Shown here: positions 17,830 to 25,907 of the stretch, piece after piece
Layout: every line of letters starts with the position of its first letter
Numbering within the stretch: position 1 is the stretch's first letter
Assembly: GCF_000198775.1 (NCBI RefSeq)
Contig: NC_014722.1
Coordinates: 1 to 26,618, forward strand
DNA length: 26,618 bases
Direction of reading: 5' to 3'
Source: Mycetohabitans rhizoxinica HKI 454
Lineage (GTDB): Bacteria > Pseudomonadota > Gammaproteobacteria > Burkholderiales > Burkholderiaceae
Notes under the pieces: generated by a model
Databases searched by the model: none
Seen by the model: only the letters and a program-made list of their open reading frames with translations
What the model was told of the DNA's origin: nothing
Translations under genes and position numbers: made by a program

Positions 17830-19569
17830 TCAATTTTCTGGCGGACTGAACGAGACAATCGCTTCATTAATCGATTGCCCAGCTGTACTTGACGCCTCCC
17901 CTGATAAGGTCATCGCTCGCACCTGGCCGTGCTCGGCATCCTGCCAGTGGCCGCCTGGTTCGTCGTTTGCCTGTGCGACCAGCAATGCCGCCCGCGCATA
18001 ATGCCGCAAACGTGCGATGAGCAGTTCACGCAGCGACACATCACCGTGCTCAGCAAACGTAAGCAGCCCTTCTTCCACAGCACCCGACAGTGCTGTGAGT
18101 AGCGCAGCGATCGACATGTCCCCCGTCAAGCGGGGTAACAGAAGGATATCAATGGCTGTAAGCTGCACAGGCCGGTGAAGCAGGTTCGCCGTGGCCCGCG
18201 CGCCGGCTGCGGCATCGCTGCGCGCCAGTGCACTGGCACAGCAAAATGTCCTATCCAGTTTATCCTCCAGCGCCGCGCATTCCAGTGTGCTCGCAGATTG
18301 TGCGCACACCGGTTCCGTGCGCGCGATCGCGAGCCCGCCCACCACGAGGTAAAACAGCGCGTCACGTATCGCCGCTCGAACGGGCTCTGAAATGCCAGGT
18401 CCCACCGCAGCCGCGCTCAATTCATCCAACGTACTCGAAGCCGGATACCGTAAGATAAGCGTCTTCAAAGCCGCCTGCACAATAGGATCGGACGTCCGGT
18501 ATTGACCTTGAGGAGCATGCAACACCCAAGCGTCATTCTCCTGCTCGAACCGGTAAGACCCGCACAAAACGACGTGCAGCTTATCCATATGCGTAGCCCG
18601 CAATGTGCGCTCAATCGTCCGATGATCATGCACGAGCAAGCTTTCGCGAAACGGGCGACCCGAGACGAGATCACTCATCTGCTCATTCGCAAGTAAGCGA
18701 TCGCCCGTCCACGCTCGGATCGCGGCCGCCCGCTCGGGAGCGCTCAACTCCGGCAGCATAGTGGTTAAGCGCGCCTCGCACAGGAACACCAGCCCTTTGG
18801 CTGCCTGCACGAATTCGCTGAATAAGCACGGTGCGTTGGTGGCAGCCAGATATTCATGCATCAAATACGGATCTGAGCGCTGCGCCAAATCGTCGATGAT
18901 GGCACATACTGCCGAGCCATACATCGAATCAGACGACGCATGCGTTCGTAAAAAACTCAGCATTGCACGCAACTGCTCGAGCTGCTGGGCTGGCTCCGCG
19001 TCCGCTGAAATGTGCCACAATAACGCATCCCGAATCGCCTGCCGCTGCCGCCAACCCGGCAGCACGTTATAGCTAACGTACGCGATTCCGTCGGGTGCCA
19101 AATGCTGTTGACAAATTTGCATAATCGCCGCGCGTACCGCGGGCGGCACCCAGCTGTAGACACCGTGACAAATAATGTAATCGAATAGGCCCAATGTGCC
19201 AGGAAGCTCGAGCAAGTCGCGGCGCTCGAGGCGTACATTGCGCAGCCCCGAGTGGACAATGCGTTGTTGCCCATCCTCAATTTGGACCGGCGACAAATCG
19301 ATACCCACACACACCGACTCAGGAAATTCAGCGGCGAGCGGAATCAAATTTCCGCCAGCCGCGCAACCCAGCTCCAGAATCCGCGCGGTACGCACTGGCG
19401 GCGCGGCAAGTCCAAACAGTCCTGCCAGCGCAGCCAGTGCTCCTGGGTGTGTCTGCTCGAACGGATACGAAGTGTACGGCAAGCGGTCATACGTCGAGAC
19501 AAAGGGCGCAAGCGCTGTTGCCGCGGTGTCTTGAACGGCCTCATCAGTTTGTAGTTGAGTTTCTAACAT
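17830..19569 (-). CDS. class I SAM-dependent methyltransferase with methyltransferase regulatory domain
   Basis: A 579-residue protein, ATG 19569 after GAGAGGCTT. The N-terminal catalytic domain has motif I ILELGCAAGGN (64-74), the acidic loop VGIDLS (88-93), RRDLLEL (116-122) and FDYIICHGVYSWVP (129-142), followed by YNVLPGW near 180. The middle part, about 215-305, matches the methyltransferase regulatory domain pattern (PYLMHEYLAATNAPCLFSEF, then AKGLVFLCEA). The C-terminal half is helical and of unknown role. It lies between the fibre and tape-measure genes on the same strand, 13 bases from the latter, so it is probably part of the eCIS operon. Its substrate is unknown; possible targets are a particle protein or the host. 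It is not one of the core Afp/PVC components. Confidence 0.85.
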   Translation of the reverse strand: MLETQLQTDEAVQDTAATALAPFVSTYDRLPYTSYPFEQTHPGALAALAGLFGLAAPPVRTARILELGCAAGGNLIPLAAEFPESVCVGIDLSPVQIEDGQQRIVHSGLRNVRLERRDLLELPGTLGLFDYIICHGVYSWVPPAVRAAIMQICQQHLAPDGIAYVSYNVLPGWRQRQAIRDALLWHISADAEPAQQLEQLRAMLSFLRTHASSDSMYGSAVCAIIDDLAQRSDPYLMHEYLAATNAPCLFSEFVQAAKGLVFLCEARLTTMLPELSAPERAAAIRAWTGDRLLANEQMSDLVSGRPFRESLLVHDHRTIERTLRATHMDKLHVVLCGSYRFEQENDAWVLHAPQGQYRTSDPIVQAALKTLILRYPASSTLDELSAAAVGPGISEPVRAAIRDALFYLVVGGLAIARTEPVCAQSASTLECAALEDKLDRTFCCASALARSDAAAGARATANLLHRPVQLTAIDILLLPRLTGDMSIAALLTALSGAVEEGLLTFAEHGDVSLRELLIARLRHYARAALLVAQANDEPGGHWQDAEHGQVRAMTLSGEASSTAGQSINEAIVSFSPPEN

Positions 19570-19658
19570 AAGCCTCTCGAGAAGTGGGACAGTTTGCCAT
19601 TCAGCCAGCTCATACGGCCCCCTTTCAGGTGCATGACCTAATCATCGAACGGATGACG

Positions 19659-21437
19659 TCATACGATGACCGACCCTTTGAAAACCATCCCCAAAGGCGA
19701 GGACTCGTCATTGGCTGCTTTGATTGCAACAAGGTACTGTTCTTTTTTTTCTTCCAAATTCTCGATTACTTTCATCGAGATGGACCGCGCGGAATAATTA
19801 AGCGTTTGCACTTTATCAATAGACTGAATAGCAGAATTTCCCCGTTTAATTCGATAAATTCCAATGGTATTTTCCTCTATCGCGGCGAAGTAATCTGCAT
19901 TTTCACCGATGGCTAGCCCAGAATGAGGCAACTCACATTCGTGCTCCTCTTTAGTCCAATTCTTTCCGCTTTCCTCTTTGAAGAAATATATTTTCTCTTT
20001 ATCTCCCACCGCTGCAAATTTTCCATTTCCACTTAACGTCACACAAGTTGGAACAACAGAGGGAGGAAGACCATCATTAGAAGAAAAATCGTTACTTTTT
20101 TCGTATTCTTTCTTTACGTCACCATCACCTTCATTATCGCCACCACCATCATCATCAGCAGCATCACTAAAATAATATACACTGACATCTTTTTTGTCGC
20201 CATCCAAAAAAATTACTCGACTCCCATCCGAACTAAAGCACAATGGCCCACGAAAACAAGTTTCTGGACAAGATTTCGGTTCAAGTTTAATTTTTTCATC
20301 CCTATAGCGTGTAGTACTGATATCTACACTGTAAAACACAGGTTCTTCTTCGCATACGCCAATACCAACCAATTTATTATCCAAAACAACAATCGAATTC
20401 CCCACAATTTCCCCAATATCCTTTCTTTCCTCCTGATCCAAAAACATTAACGAATTTTTTTTGCTATCCTCATTACGAGTCAAAACAGAAAACCAACCGA
20501 CATTCGAGCGATAATTATCGTAACGACCACAAACGGCATCCGCCCATAAAAAATCTTTAACTTTAGACCCAAAAGGCACACCATTTTCATCAAAAACAGA
20601 ACGAAGTAAATTGTATATTTTTTTTAACGACTCCTTTCCGAGATCCTCAAAAACCTCTTTTGAAAATATATCGCTTTGCTTTAAACAAAGCCCTTTCGAA
20701 ATGTCTTCAAAATGACTCTCGGCATCGAGATTCAGACTTAATCCGCCATTAAATTTTACGCCCCTTATCTTATCAAGCTGGACACTGAATTTATTTTGAT
20801 TATTTCCCTCATCCGGGATGACCAGCCCCTTTCCTTCAAATATATCTAGTTGCAAGGTAGAATCGAGCTTGAACCCACTATTCTCCTTGCACTTCAATCC
20901 CAGCCCTTCTTTTTTATCCAAGACTAATGCGTCTTTGCTCTTGATTTTTAGTTGGACTCTTTTATTATCACCACCCACACTAACCTTTGTCACCTCAATT
21001 CCATAGCCCGCCTGCAAAGCAAGCATCGTCACACCGCTTTTATTTTTTTCGCCCTTCAACTCGTCTTTAAAAATACATTTTAAACCTTTATCATTCGAGC
21101 CGATTCTCCGATTTTGGTCTACCTTGACAGCCACACTACCTGTCTTGCTGGTCATTGACCGTTTTTCATCCAAGTACACAGATAATTGATAGTTATCGTT
21201 GGGCAATTTATTCAAATATAACCCATTCTCCGGCAACTCTGGCTTTCCCTCTGAATCGATACCAATGGCCTTAAAACATTTCGACAGTCCATCCAAAATG
21301 GCATCGAAGTGCTCCTGTCGTGGAACATGTTTGGCTTCAAAGCACGATTTCAGCTTTGGCAGCGACCATGGATCCTCTACAGCGGAGCCCTCTTCATTGA
21401 CCTCTTTTTCCGCATCAGGGTTTTTATTCGATTCCAT
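19659..21437 (-). CDS. eCIS tail-fibre-like protein C with beta-propeller-like C-terminus
   Basis: A 592-residue protein, ATG 21437 after GGTGAG. The N-terminal module shares the fibre-gene pattern: a helix PKLKSCFEAKHVPRQEHFDAILDGLSKCFKAIG (about 27-60), then a series of short GL...L-type beta repeats, ending in a helix FEDLGKESLKKIYNLLRSVF (about 262-285). The second half differs from its neighbours. It has repeated strands such as PLCFSSDGSRVIFLDG, TCVTLSGNGKFAAVGD and GLAIGENADYFAAIEEN, as in WD40-like propeller blades, with an Asp/Gly-rich loop (DDDGGGDNEGDGD). It is strongly AT-rich and Lys-rich, unlike the other fibre genes, which suggests separate acquisition. The propeller could be the receptor-binding tip (inference). 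Confidence 0.7.
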   Translation of the reverse strand: MESNKNPDAEKEVNEEGSAVEDPWSLPKLKSCFEAKHVPRQEHFDAILDGLSKCFKAIGIDSEGKPELPENGLYLNKLPNDNYQLSVYLDEKRSMTSKTGSVAVKVDQNRRIGSNDKGLKCIFKDELKGEKNKSGVTMLALQAGYGIEVTKVSVGGDNKRVQLKIKSKDALVLDKKEGLGLKCKENSGFKLDSTLQLDIFEGKGLVIPDEGNNQNKFSVQLDKIRGVKFNGGLSLNLDAESHFEDISKGLCLKQSDIFSKEVFEDLGKESLKKIYNLLRSVFDENGVPFGSKVKDFLWADAVCGRYDNYRSNVGWFSVLTRNEDSKKNSLMFLDQEERKDIGEIVGNSIVVLDNKLVGIGVCEEEPVFYSVDISTTRYRDEKIKLEPKSCPETCFRGPLCFSSDGSRVIFLDGDKKDVSVYYFSDAADDDGGGDNEGDGDVKKEYEKSNDFSSNDGLPPSVVPTCVTLSGNGKFAAVGDKEKIYFFKEESGKNWTKEEHECELPHSGLAIGENADYFAAIEENTIGIYRIKRGNSAIQSIDKVQTLNYSARSISMKVIENLEEKKEQYLVAIKAANDESSPLGMVFKGSVIV

Positions 21438-21617
21438 TACTCACCATTCGATCGAGTCCCGCTGATTCCACGCTTTGATACGAAGATTCTACTCCGCTAT
21501 CTAAATTTAACGTTTTCATCAACTTTCATCGAATCGCCCTATTTTTCCGTTAAGAATTGAAAGTAGCACTTTACCGCCTTTTCCACTACGTGCAGCGCTC
21601 TTGTTTATCCGGATTTA
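21438..21617. other. 180-base spacer between fibre genes
   Basis: AT-rich spacer between fibre genes B and C; the other neighbours in this block are overlapping or close. It carries no recognisable gene. It may hold a separate promoter for the AT-rich fibre gene C, but no convincing -35/-10 pair is visible. Confidence 0.4.
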
Positions 21618-22487
21618 TCATGTATCGTCCTGTGCAGCTTTGCATAAAAGCTGATAAATATCCTTTAGGATCAGGCGACCTTCTGTATCCTTATCAAGTT
21701 TTCTAAATGTGTCAACATCACAAAGCAACGTATCTTTCTTTACACGCAGAGTATTTTGGCCATTCTCTTCTATCTTCTCTATCACGTTATCTTCTTCTGG
21801 ATTAATCAGCAAATCGACAGCATTGTCACCATTAAAAATCAAACCACTATCTTTTGCCAGATTGAGTTCGAGATTTTTATCTTGATCATTCCACTGCAAT
21901 CCTTCACCCAGCACAACCTCAAGTGGCCCATTATCGATCTTGATGGCAGGCCCGCAATGGATCAGCACGCTGTCTCCGTTTGTGCTGTCAAACCTCAAAC
22001 CTTTATCCTCTTGCAACTTCATCGCAAGAGTTTCTTTGCCCATGCTCCTCATAATCTCCAGTCCTGGCCCCGTTTGGATCTGAAGCAAACCTTCTCCCTC
22101 CAACTCCGAACTGAAAACAAGCTGAAGCTTTCCATCATCAGAAACCTGTAACGCGCCGTCCGGGTTCGTTTTCAGTTTCAGTGCCTTTGACCCCTCTTGC
22201 TCGGCGCCTAGCTCAGTTGTCCGGCCGTCACACTTGACGCTCAGCTTCAACGGACCGTCCAAGTTTGTCGACGGCGGGGACAGCTGCAAACCCGCTCCCG
22301 GATTACGATCCACTGCCCCAACTGCTTGACAGGCTTCTTGCAACAGGTCTAATAGTTCGGAAAAGTCAGCTTCAGTCGGGACCTGCCCCGCTTGAAAATA
22401 GCCTTTCAGCTCTGCAATCCGGTCTCTCAGCGGGCTATTCCGAACGAGCGTATTCTGCGGCATACCGTTTTCATCGTCTGAATTCAT
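21618..22487 (-). CDS. eCIS tail-fibre-like protein B
   Basis: A 289-residue protein whose ATG (22485-22487) overlaps the stop of the preceding fibre gene as ATGA, indicating translational coupling. It has one fibre module: the N-terminal helix RIAELKGYFQAGQVPTEADF (about 22-41), then a shaft of short repeats with regular Gly-Leu turns (GALQVSDDGKLQLVF, EGLLQIQTGPGLEI, KGLRFDSTNGDSVLI, GLQWNDQDKNLELNL), closing with a helix TFRKLDKDTEGRLILKDIYQ near 262. This layout resembles the trimeric triple-beta-spiral shafts of Afp13/Pvc13 fibres. It has no added tip domain, so it may be a short fibre, a connector or a chaperone-like partner (inference). Confidence 0.75.
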   Translation of the reverse strand: MNSDDENGMPQNTLVRNSPLRDRIAELKGYFQAGQVPTEADFSELLDLLQEACQAVGAVDRNPGAGLQLSPPSTNLDGPLKLSVKCDGRTTELGAEQEGSKALKLKTNPDGALQVSDDGKLQLVFSSELEGEGLLQIQTGPGLEIMRSMGKETLAMKLQEDKGLRFDSTNGDSVLIHCGPAIKIDNGPLEVVLGEGLQWNDQDKNLELNLAKDSGLIFNGDNAVDLLINPEEDNVIEKIEENGQNTLRVKKDTLLCDVDTFRKLDKDTEGRLILKDIYQLLCKAAQDDT

Positions 22488-24166
22488 GTCAACTCATCCT
22501 CTTTTTCTTGACCTGCTCTCACTAAAATCCGCCATATTTCTTGACGCTGGGCGAGCGGCATTTTTTCAAACGTTTCAACCGAGACCAAAGCGCCCGGATC
22601 GAACGTCAATTGACCGCTGCCGTTCAGTCGCAGCGCGTTGCCTTCGGCTGTATGCACATGGAGTCCGCTTTCATCGAGCGCCAACGCTGTGTCCTGAGCC
22701 AGCGCGACGTGCAGCCCGTCCTGAACATTCACACCGCCACCGCAAACCACTGCCAGCCCCCCGCGGGCCGTAAGCCCGCTAGCCACCGCCACCGTTAAAC
22801 CCTGCGCCGTGGCTTGAAGACCACCCACAGGTTGATTCTTGCTTTGCCAATTGCTTGGCACCACTTTTTCGGCACCGCCCACCTTTTCTACCGTCACGCC
22901 GCGCCCCGTTTGCACAGCCAGGCAGCCTTGGCCATCATGGAGCACGGGGTGGCACTTCACATCGATCCCTTTGTCATCAGCCACTAAGCATGTGCTGTCG
23001 TCAAGATGGACCGTCAGGCATGATTTTTGATCGATACTCAACCCGCTTTTCTTATCCAGATTCAGCGCAAGACGGTCTTGTTCCAATCGCAGTCCATCAC
23101 CTGGTACGACTTTCGTTAAATCCTGTGTCATGCCCAGCGCGTCAAACAACGCTTCGAGCACATTGAACCATGACACGTAATGTTCGGGACACGGTAACTT
23201 TTCTGTCTGAAATGCCTCCTTGAGTTGCACAATGACCGATGCCAAATCACCCGTGACTGCCTGAACCGGTTGCTCTGAAGCAGCTGGCACAAAATAAACT
23301 TTGGCCAGTTCAATTTTTTCCTGATCATTGAGAATGCCATTCAAATGCACATCTTCAGACTGGCTCAAAATACGCAGTTTACCGATCGCAGCGGGTTGAG
23401 CGGTCGCTTCTAAAAGCTTCCATATCTCTTGACGCTCGGCGAATGACATCTTTTCAAAAGTACTCACTGAGACTTTTGGATTAAGCGTCAATTGACCGTT
23501 CTCGTCAATCTGCAGCGCATTGCCTTTGCCTGTACACACACGCAGACCATCGGCATCGAGCGCTAACGCTGTACTCTTAGCCAGCACGATCTGCAGCCCC
23601 TGCTCGGCGCTCATGCCTTTGCCGCACATCAACGCCAGCCCCTCTTCGATAGTAAGCCCGCTACCGGCTGCCTCCACCCTTAAGCCGTCCTCCGTAGCCC
23701 GAATACCGCCCACGGGTTGATTCACGCCTTGCGGCACCACTTTTTCGACACCACCGACCGTTTCGACTCTCACGCCAAACCCCGCCTGCACAGACAGGGA
23801 ACCTTCGCCATCATGAAGCACGGGGCGGCATTTAACATAGATACCGTTGTCATCGGCCGCTAAACATGTGCCACCGTCGAAATCGGCAAACAGATACGGC
23901 GCAGATGCGTTGATTTTCAACCCGCCCTGCGCCTCCAGATTCAGCGCAAGACGGTCTTGTTCCAACCGCAGCCCATTACCCGGCACAACTTTCGTCAGAT
24001 CTTGCGCCATGTCCAGCGCATCACACAATGCCTCGAGCACGTTGAACAAGAGGACATAATCGCCTTCGCTCGGTTTTCTACCGGTCCCGAAGCGCTTTTT
24101 CAAATCGGCAATTTTAACTTCCAAACGGGCGTCCAATATTCGGCGCATGGCTTCTTGCAGCGTCAT
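22484..24166 (-). CDS. eCIS tail-fibre-like protein A, internally duplicated
   Basis: A 560-residue protein, ATG 24166 after GAGGAGCTT. It contains two tandem fibre modules of about 260 residues. Module 1 starts at IADLKKRFGTGRKPSEGDYV and module 2 at VIVQLKEAFQTEKLPCPEHY. Each continues with the same order: NVLEAL-DAL, DLTKVVPG, GLRLEQDRLALNL, a DD-TCL-ADD strand pair, GIDVKCHPVLHDG-type repeats, and a closing helix TFEKM-QRQEIWKLL. The duplication is also clear in DNA. Between the modules is a short segment, IGKLRILSQSEDVHLN, that resembles the extreme C-terminus of the upstream baseplate protein. The protein probably forms a host-contact fibre or its base. Confidence 0.8.
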   Translation of the reverse strand: MTLQEAMRRILDARLEVKIADLKKRFGTGRKPSEGDYVLLFNVLEALCDALDMAQDLTKVVPGNGLRLEQDRLALNLEAQGGLKINASAPYLFADFDGGTCLAADDNGIYVKCRPVLHDGEGSLSVQAGFGVRVETVGGVEKVVPQGVNQPVGGIRATEDGLRVEAAGSGLTIEEGLALMCGKGMSAEQGLQIVLAKSTALALDADGLRVCTGKGNALQIDENGQLTLNPKVSVSTFEKMSFAERQEIWKLLEATAQPAAIGKLRILSQSEDVHLNGILNDQEKIELAKVYFVPAASEQPVQAVTGDLASVIVQLKEAFQTEKLPCPEHYVSWFNVLEALFDALGMTQDLTKVVPGDGLRLEQDRLALNLDKKSGLSIDQKSCLTVHLDDSTCLVADDKGIDVKCHPVLHDGQGCLAVQTGRGVTVEKVGGAEKVVPSNWQSKNQPVGGLQATAQGLTVAVASGLTARGGLAVVCGGGVNVQDGLHVALAQDTALALDESGLHVHTAEGNALRLNGSGQLTFDPGALVSVETFEKMPLAQRQEIWRILVRAGQEKEDELT

Positions 24167-24218
24167 AAGCTCCTCGCCGGTAATATCAGCAGCGTCGCGC
24201 TCAAATATCGCATGGTGT

Positions 24219-25907
24219 CTAGTACTGTTTATCCGTTAAAATATACATCACTTCATTTTTCTTAATGGCCTCTTCGTCTTGATAAGTCCCATCAGGATTA
24301 AGATGCACATCTCCATCTGTTTTATAGAGAGAGAGCGTGCCAATGCCAGCCGGTTGATCCGGCAAGCGGCTCAGTGACAAGAGCTCTAGCAGCTGGTACG
24401 CCTCATTGCCAAACGGACAACCGCTATTTTGCCAACCATTGTACGCATGTCCAAAGGAACGGAACGCGCTACGGTTCAACCAGTGGACAGTCGATTGGAT
24501 ATGACACGGAACTTCATCCCGCACAACCTGCTCGACCCACTCAATAACGTCGCTGGGTTTAGAAGACGGAGAGAACCAATCGTTATCGCGATTCAACACG
24601 ACGCCGATGCTAAACGAAAACTGGTCTGTCAAGGGTAACGAACGCTCGACGTAGCAGCGCCGAAGTGTTTTGCCATCTCCGTTGGTTCCTGGCCACTGGG
24701 CGCCATTGCCGCATTTCGCTACAAAGGTGCCCTGCGATATGTTCACCTGCTCAACAACCACTTTGATTGAATCACCGGGAATGTTTGGATTAGATGGAAT
24801 AGCGATCGTGTCTCCGATCTGTATCGCTGTAGCGCTGGAGGCAATTTGGCAACGCTTTCGCTGATTATCGAGTAAACCAGATTGATCAGCAGCATAGACG
24901 AGTGGATAGTCTACGCCCCACATCCATTCGCTCAATGTCTCGCAAGACAACTGCCACGCTTTATTGGATACACCATCCAAAATGTATTCGGCATCGACAT
25001 ACAGCTGGTTATTGTGCTGCAGATCGAACGATAGCGTAATAGACCCTCCGTCATCCTTTACATTCGAAACAACCGCCCAAGGATAAGCACTAACGTCGGG
25101 CGGTGGAGAACCGCCTGCCACAGTCATTTTGAAAATTTGTCCGATTTCGGGAACATCTGCTCCCTTTATAAAGCTCAGAGCTAGTGCTTTTTTCTCCGTT
25201 TCCTGTTCGTCTAAAAATTCAATGACTGCGTTAGACGCAGGTCCCAACTGAATGGATTTTCTGGTTTGCGGCGGTAACAATAGCCAATATTCGATCAAGT
25301 AAAACGGCAGATTGTTCAGCTTGTCGCCGCGAGTCAGCGCAAAGAGTTCCGCGCCGATGCCCAATCGAGCGGCAATTCGCTTTTGAAGATCGGAGATCTG
25401 ACCGATCTGGACATTGGCACGATTGTAGGTCAGCGTACAAAAATGTTCGAGGTAACCTTGCTGAAGCTGAATAAATTCACGAAACCGCGCCTTATCGCGC
25501 AACACGCCTAAACCTTGCTGAACCCCAAAATACCCCAGCAGATAGTCGATAATCGCGAGTTCTTTGGCCCCATCCTCCGAACGCTCAACCATACAATCGG
25601 TTAGGTCCTTTTTCCAGTGATCGAACAAGTCATTCAAGCGAGAATCCGGCAAATAGGGCCACTGATATCCCCATACGTTCCCTGGCGAAGCTTGCTTCAA
25701 GGTGTACCGGTCGAATGCCAATAATTTGGCAACATTGGCCGCTTGCGCTATGCCGTTTGCGATCCACTGCTCGAATGGCAAAAAGAATTGGTATTGGCGC
25801 TGCAGACGATTTTTTTCATCCAACCCCTTGGTGCTTAATATCCATCCTGCAAACCGTAGCATGGCGGGATGCGGTTGCTCGCCGGTGCGTAAGTATTGCC
25901 ACGCCAA
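24219..25907 (-). CDS. C-terminal part of the eCIS baseplate J-like protein (Afp12/Pvc12 type), out of frame with its N-terminal part
   Basis: This frame continues the protein that begins beyond the right edge. It contains GLDEKNRLQRQYQFFLPFEQWIANGIAQAANVAKLL, the segment that in baseplate wedge proteins directly follows the PLTYGIG-like motif. Here that motif (PPCYGLQDGY) is in the other frame. The first in-frame start codons (TTG 25907, ATG 25862) have no ribosome-binding site, so independent initiation is doubtful. Later parts include a beta-rich region (about 265-420) and a conserved-looking end, STVHWLNRSAFRSFGHAYNGW and then YQLLELLSL. The last about 40 residues (GIGTLSLYKTDGDVHLN...) resemble a segment in fibre protein A. 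It should anchor the fibre-proximal edge of the baseplate. Confidence 0.75.
   Translation of the reverse strand: MAWQYLRTGEQPHPAMLRFAGWILSTKGLDEKNRLQRQYQFFLPFEQWIANGIAQAANVAKLLAFDRYTLKQASPGNVWGYQWPYLPDSRLNDLFDHWKKDLTDCMVERSEDGAKELAIIDYLLGYFGVQQGLGVLRDKARFREFIQLQQGYLEHFCTLTYNRANVQIGQISDLQKRIAARLGIGAELFALTRGDKLNNLPFYLIEYWLLLPPQTRKSIQLGPASNAVIEFLDEQETEKKALALSFIKGADVPEIGQIFKMTVAGGSPPPDVSAYPWAVVSNVKDDGGSITLSFDLQHNNQLYVDAEYILDGVSNKAWQLSCETLSEWMWGVDYPLVYAADQSGLLDNQRKRCQIASSATAIQIGDTIAIPSNPNIPGDSIKVVVEQVNISQGTFVAKCGNGAQWPGTNGDGKTLRRCYVERSLPLTDQFSFSIGVVLNRDNDWFSPSSKPSDVIEWVEQVVRDEVPCHIQSTVHWLNRSAFRSFGHAYNGWQNSGCPFGNEAYQLLELLSLSRLPDQPAGIGTLSLYKTDGDVHLNPDGTYQDEEAIKKNEVMYILTDKQY

Noticed and set aside
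25835..25850. Programmed -1 frameshift in the baseplate gene
   Set aside because: The sequence before the TAA (GGATGGATATTAAG on the minus strand) does not contain an X XXY YYZ slippery heptamer, and the A7 run is downstream of the stop.
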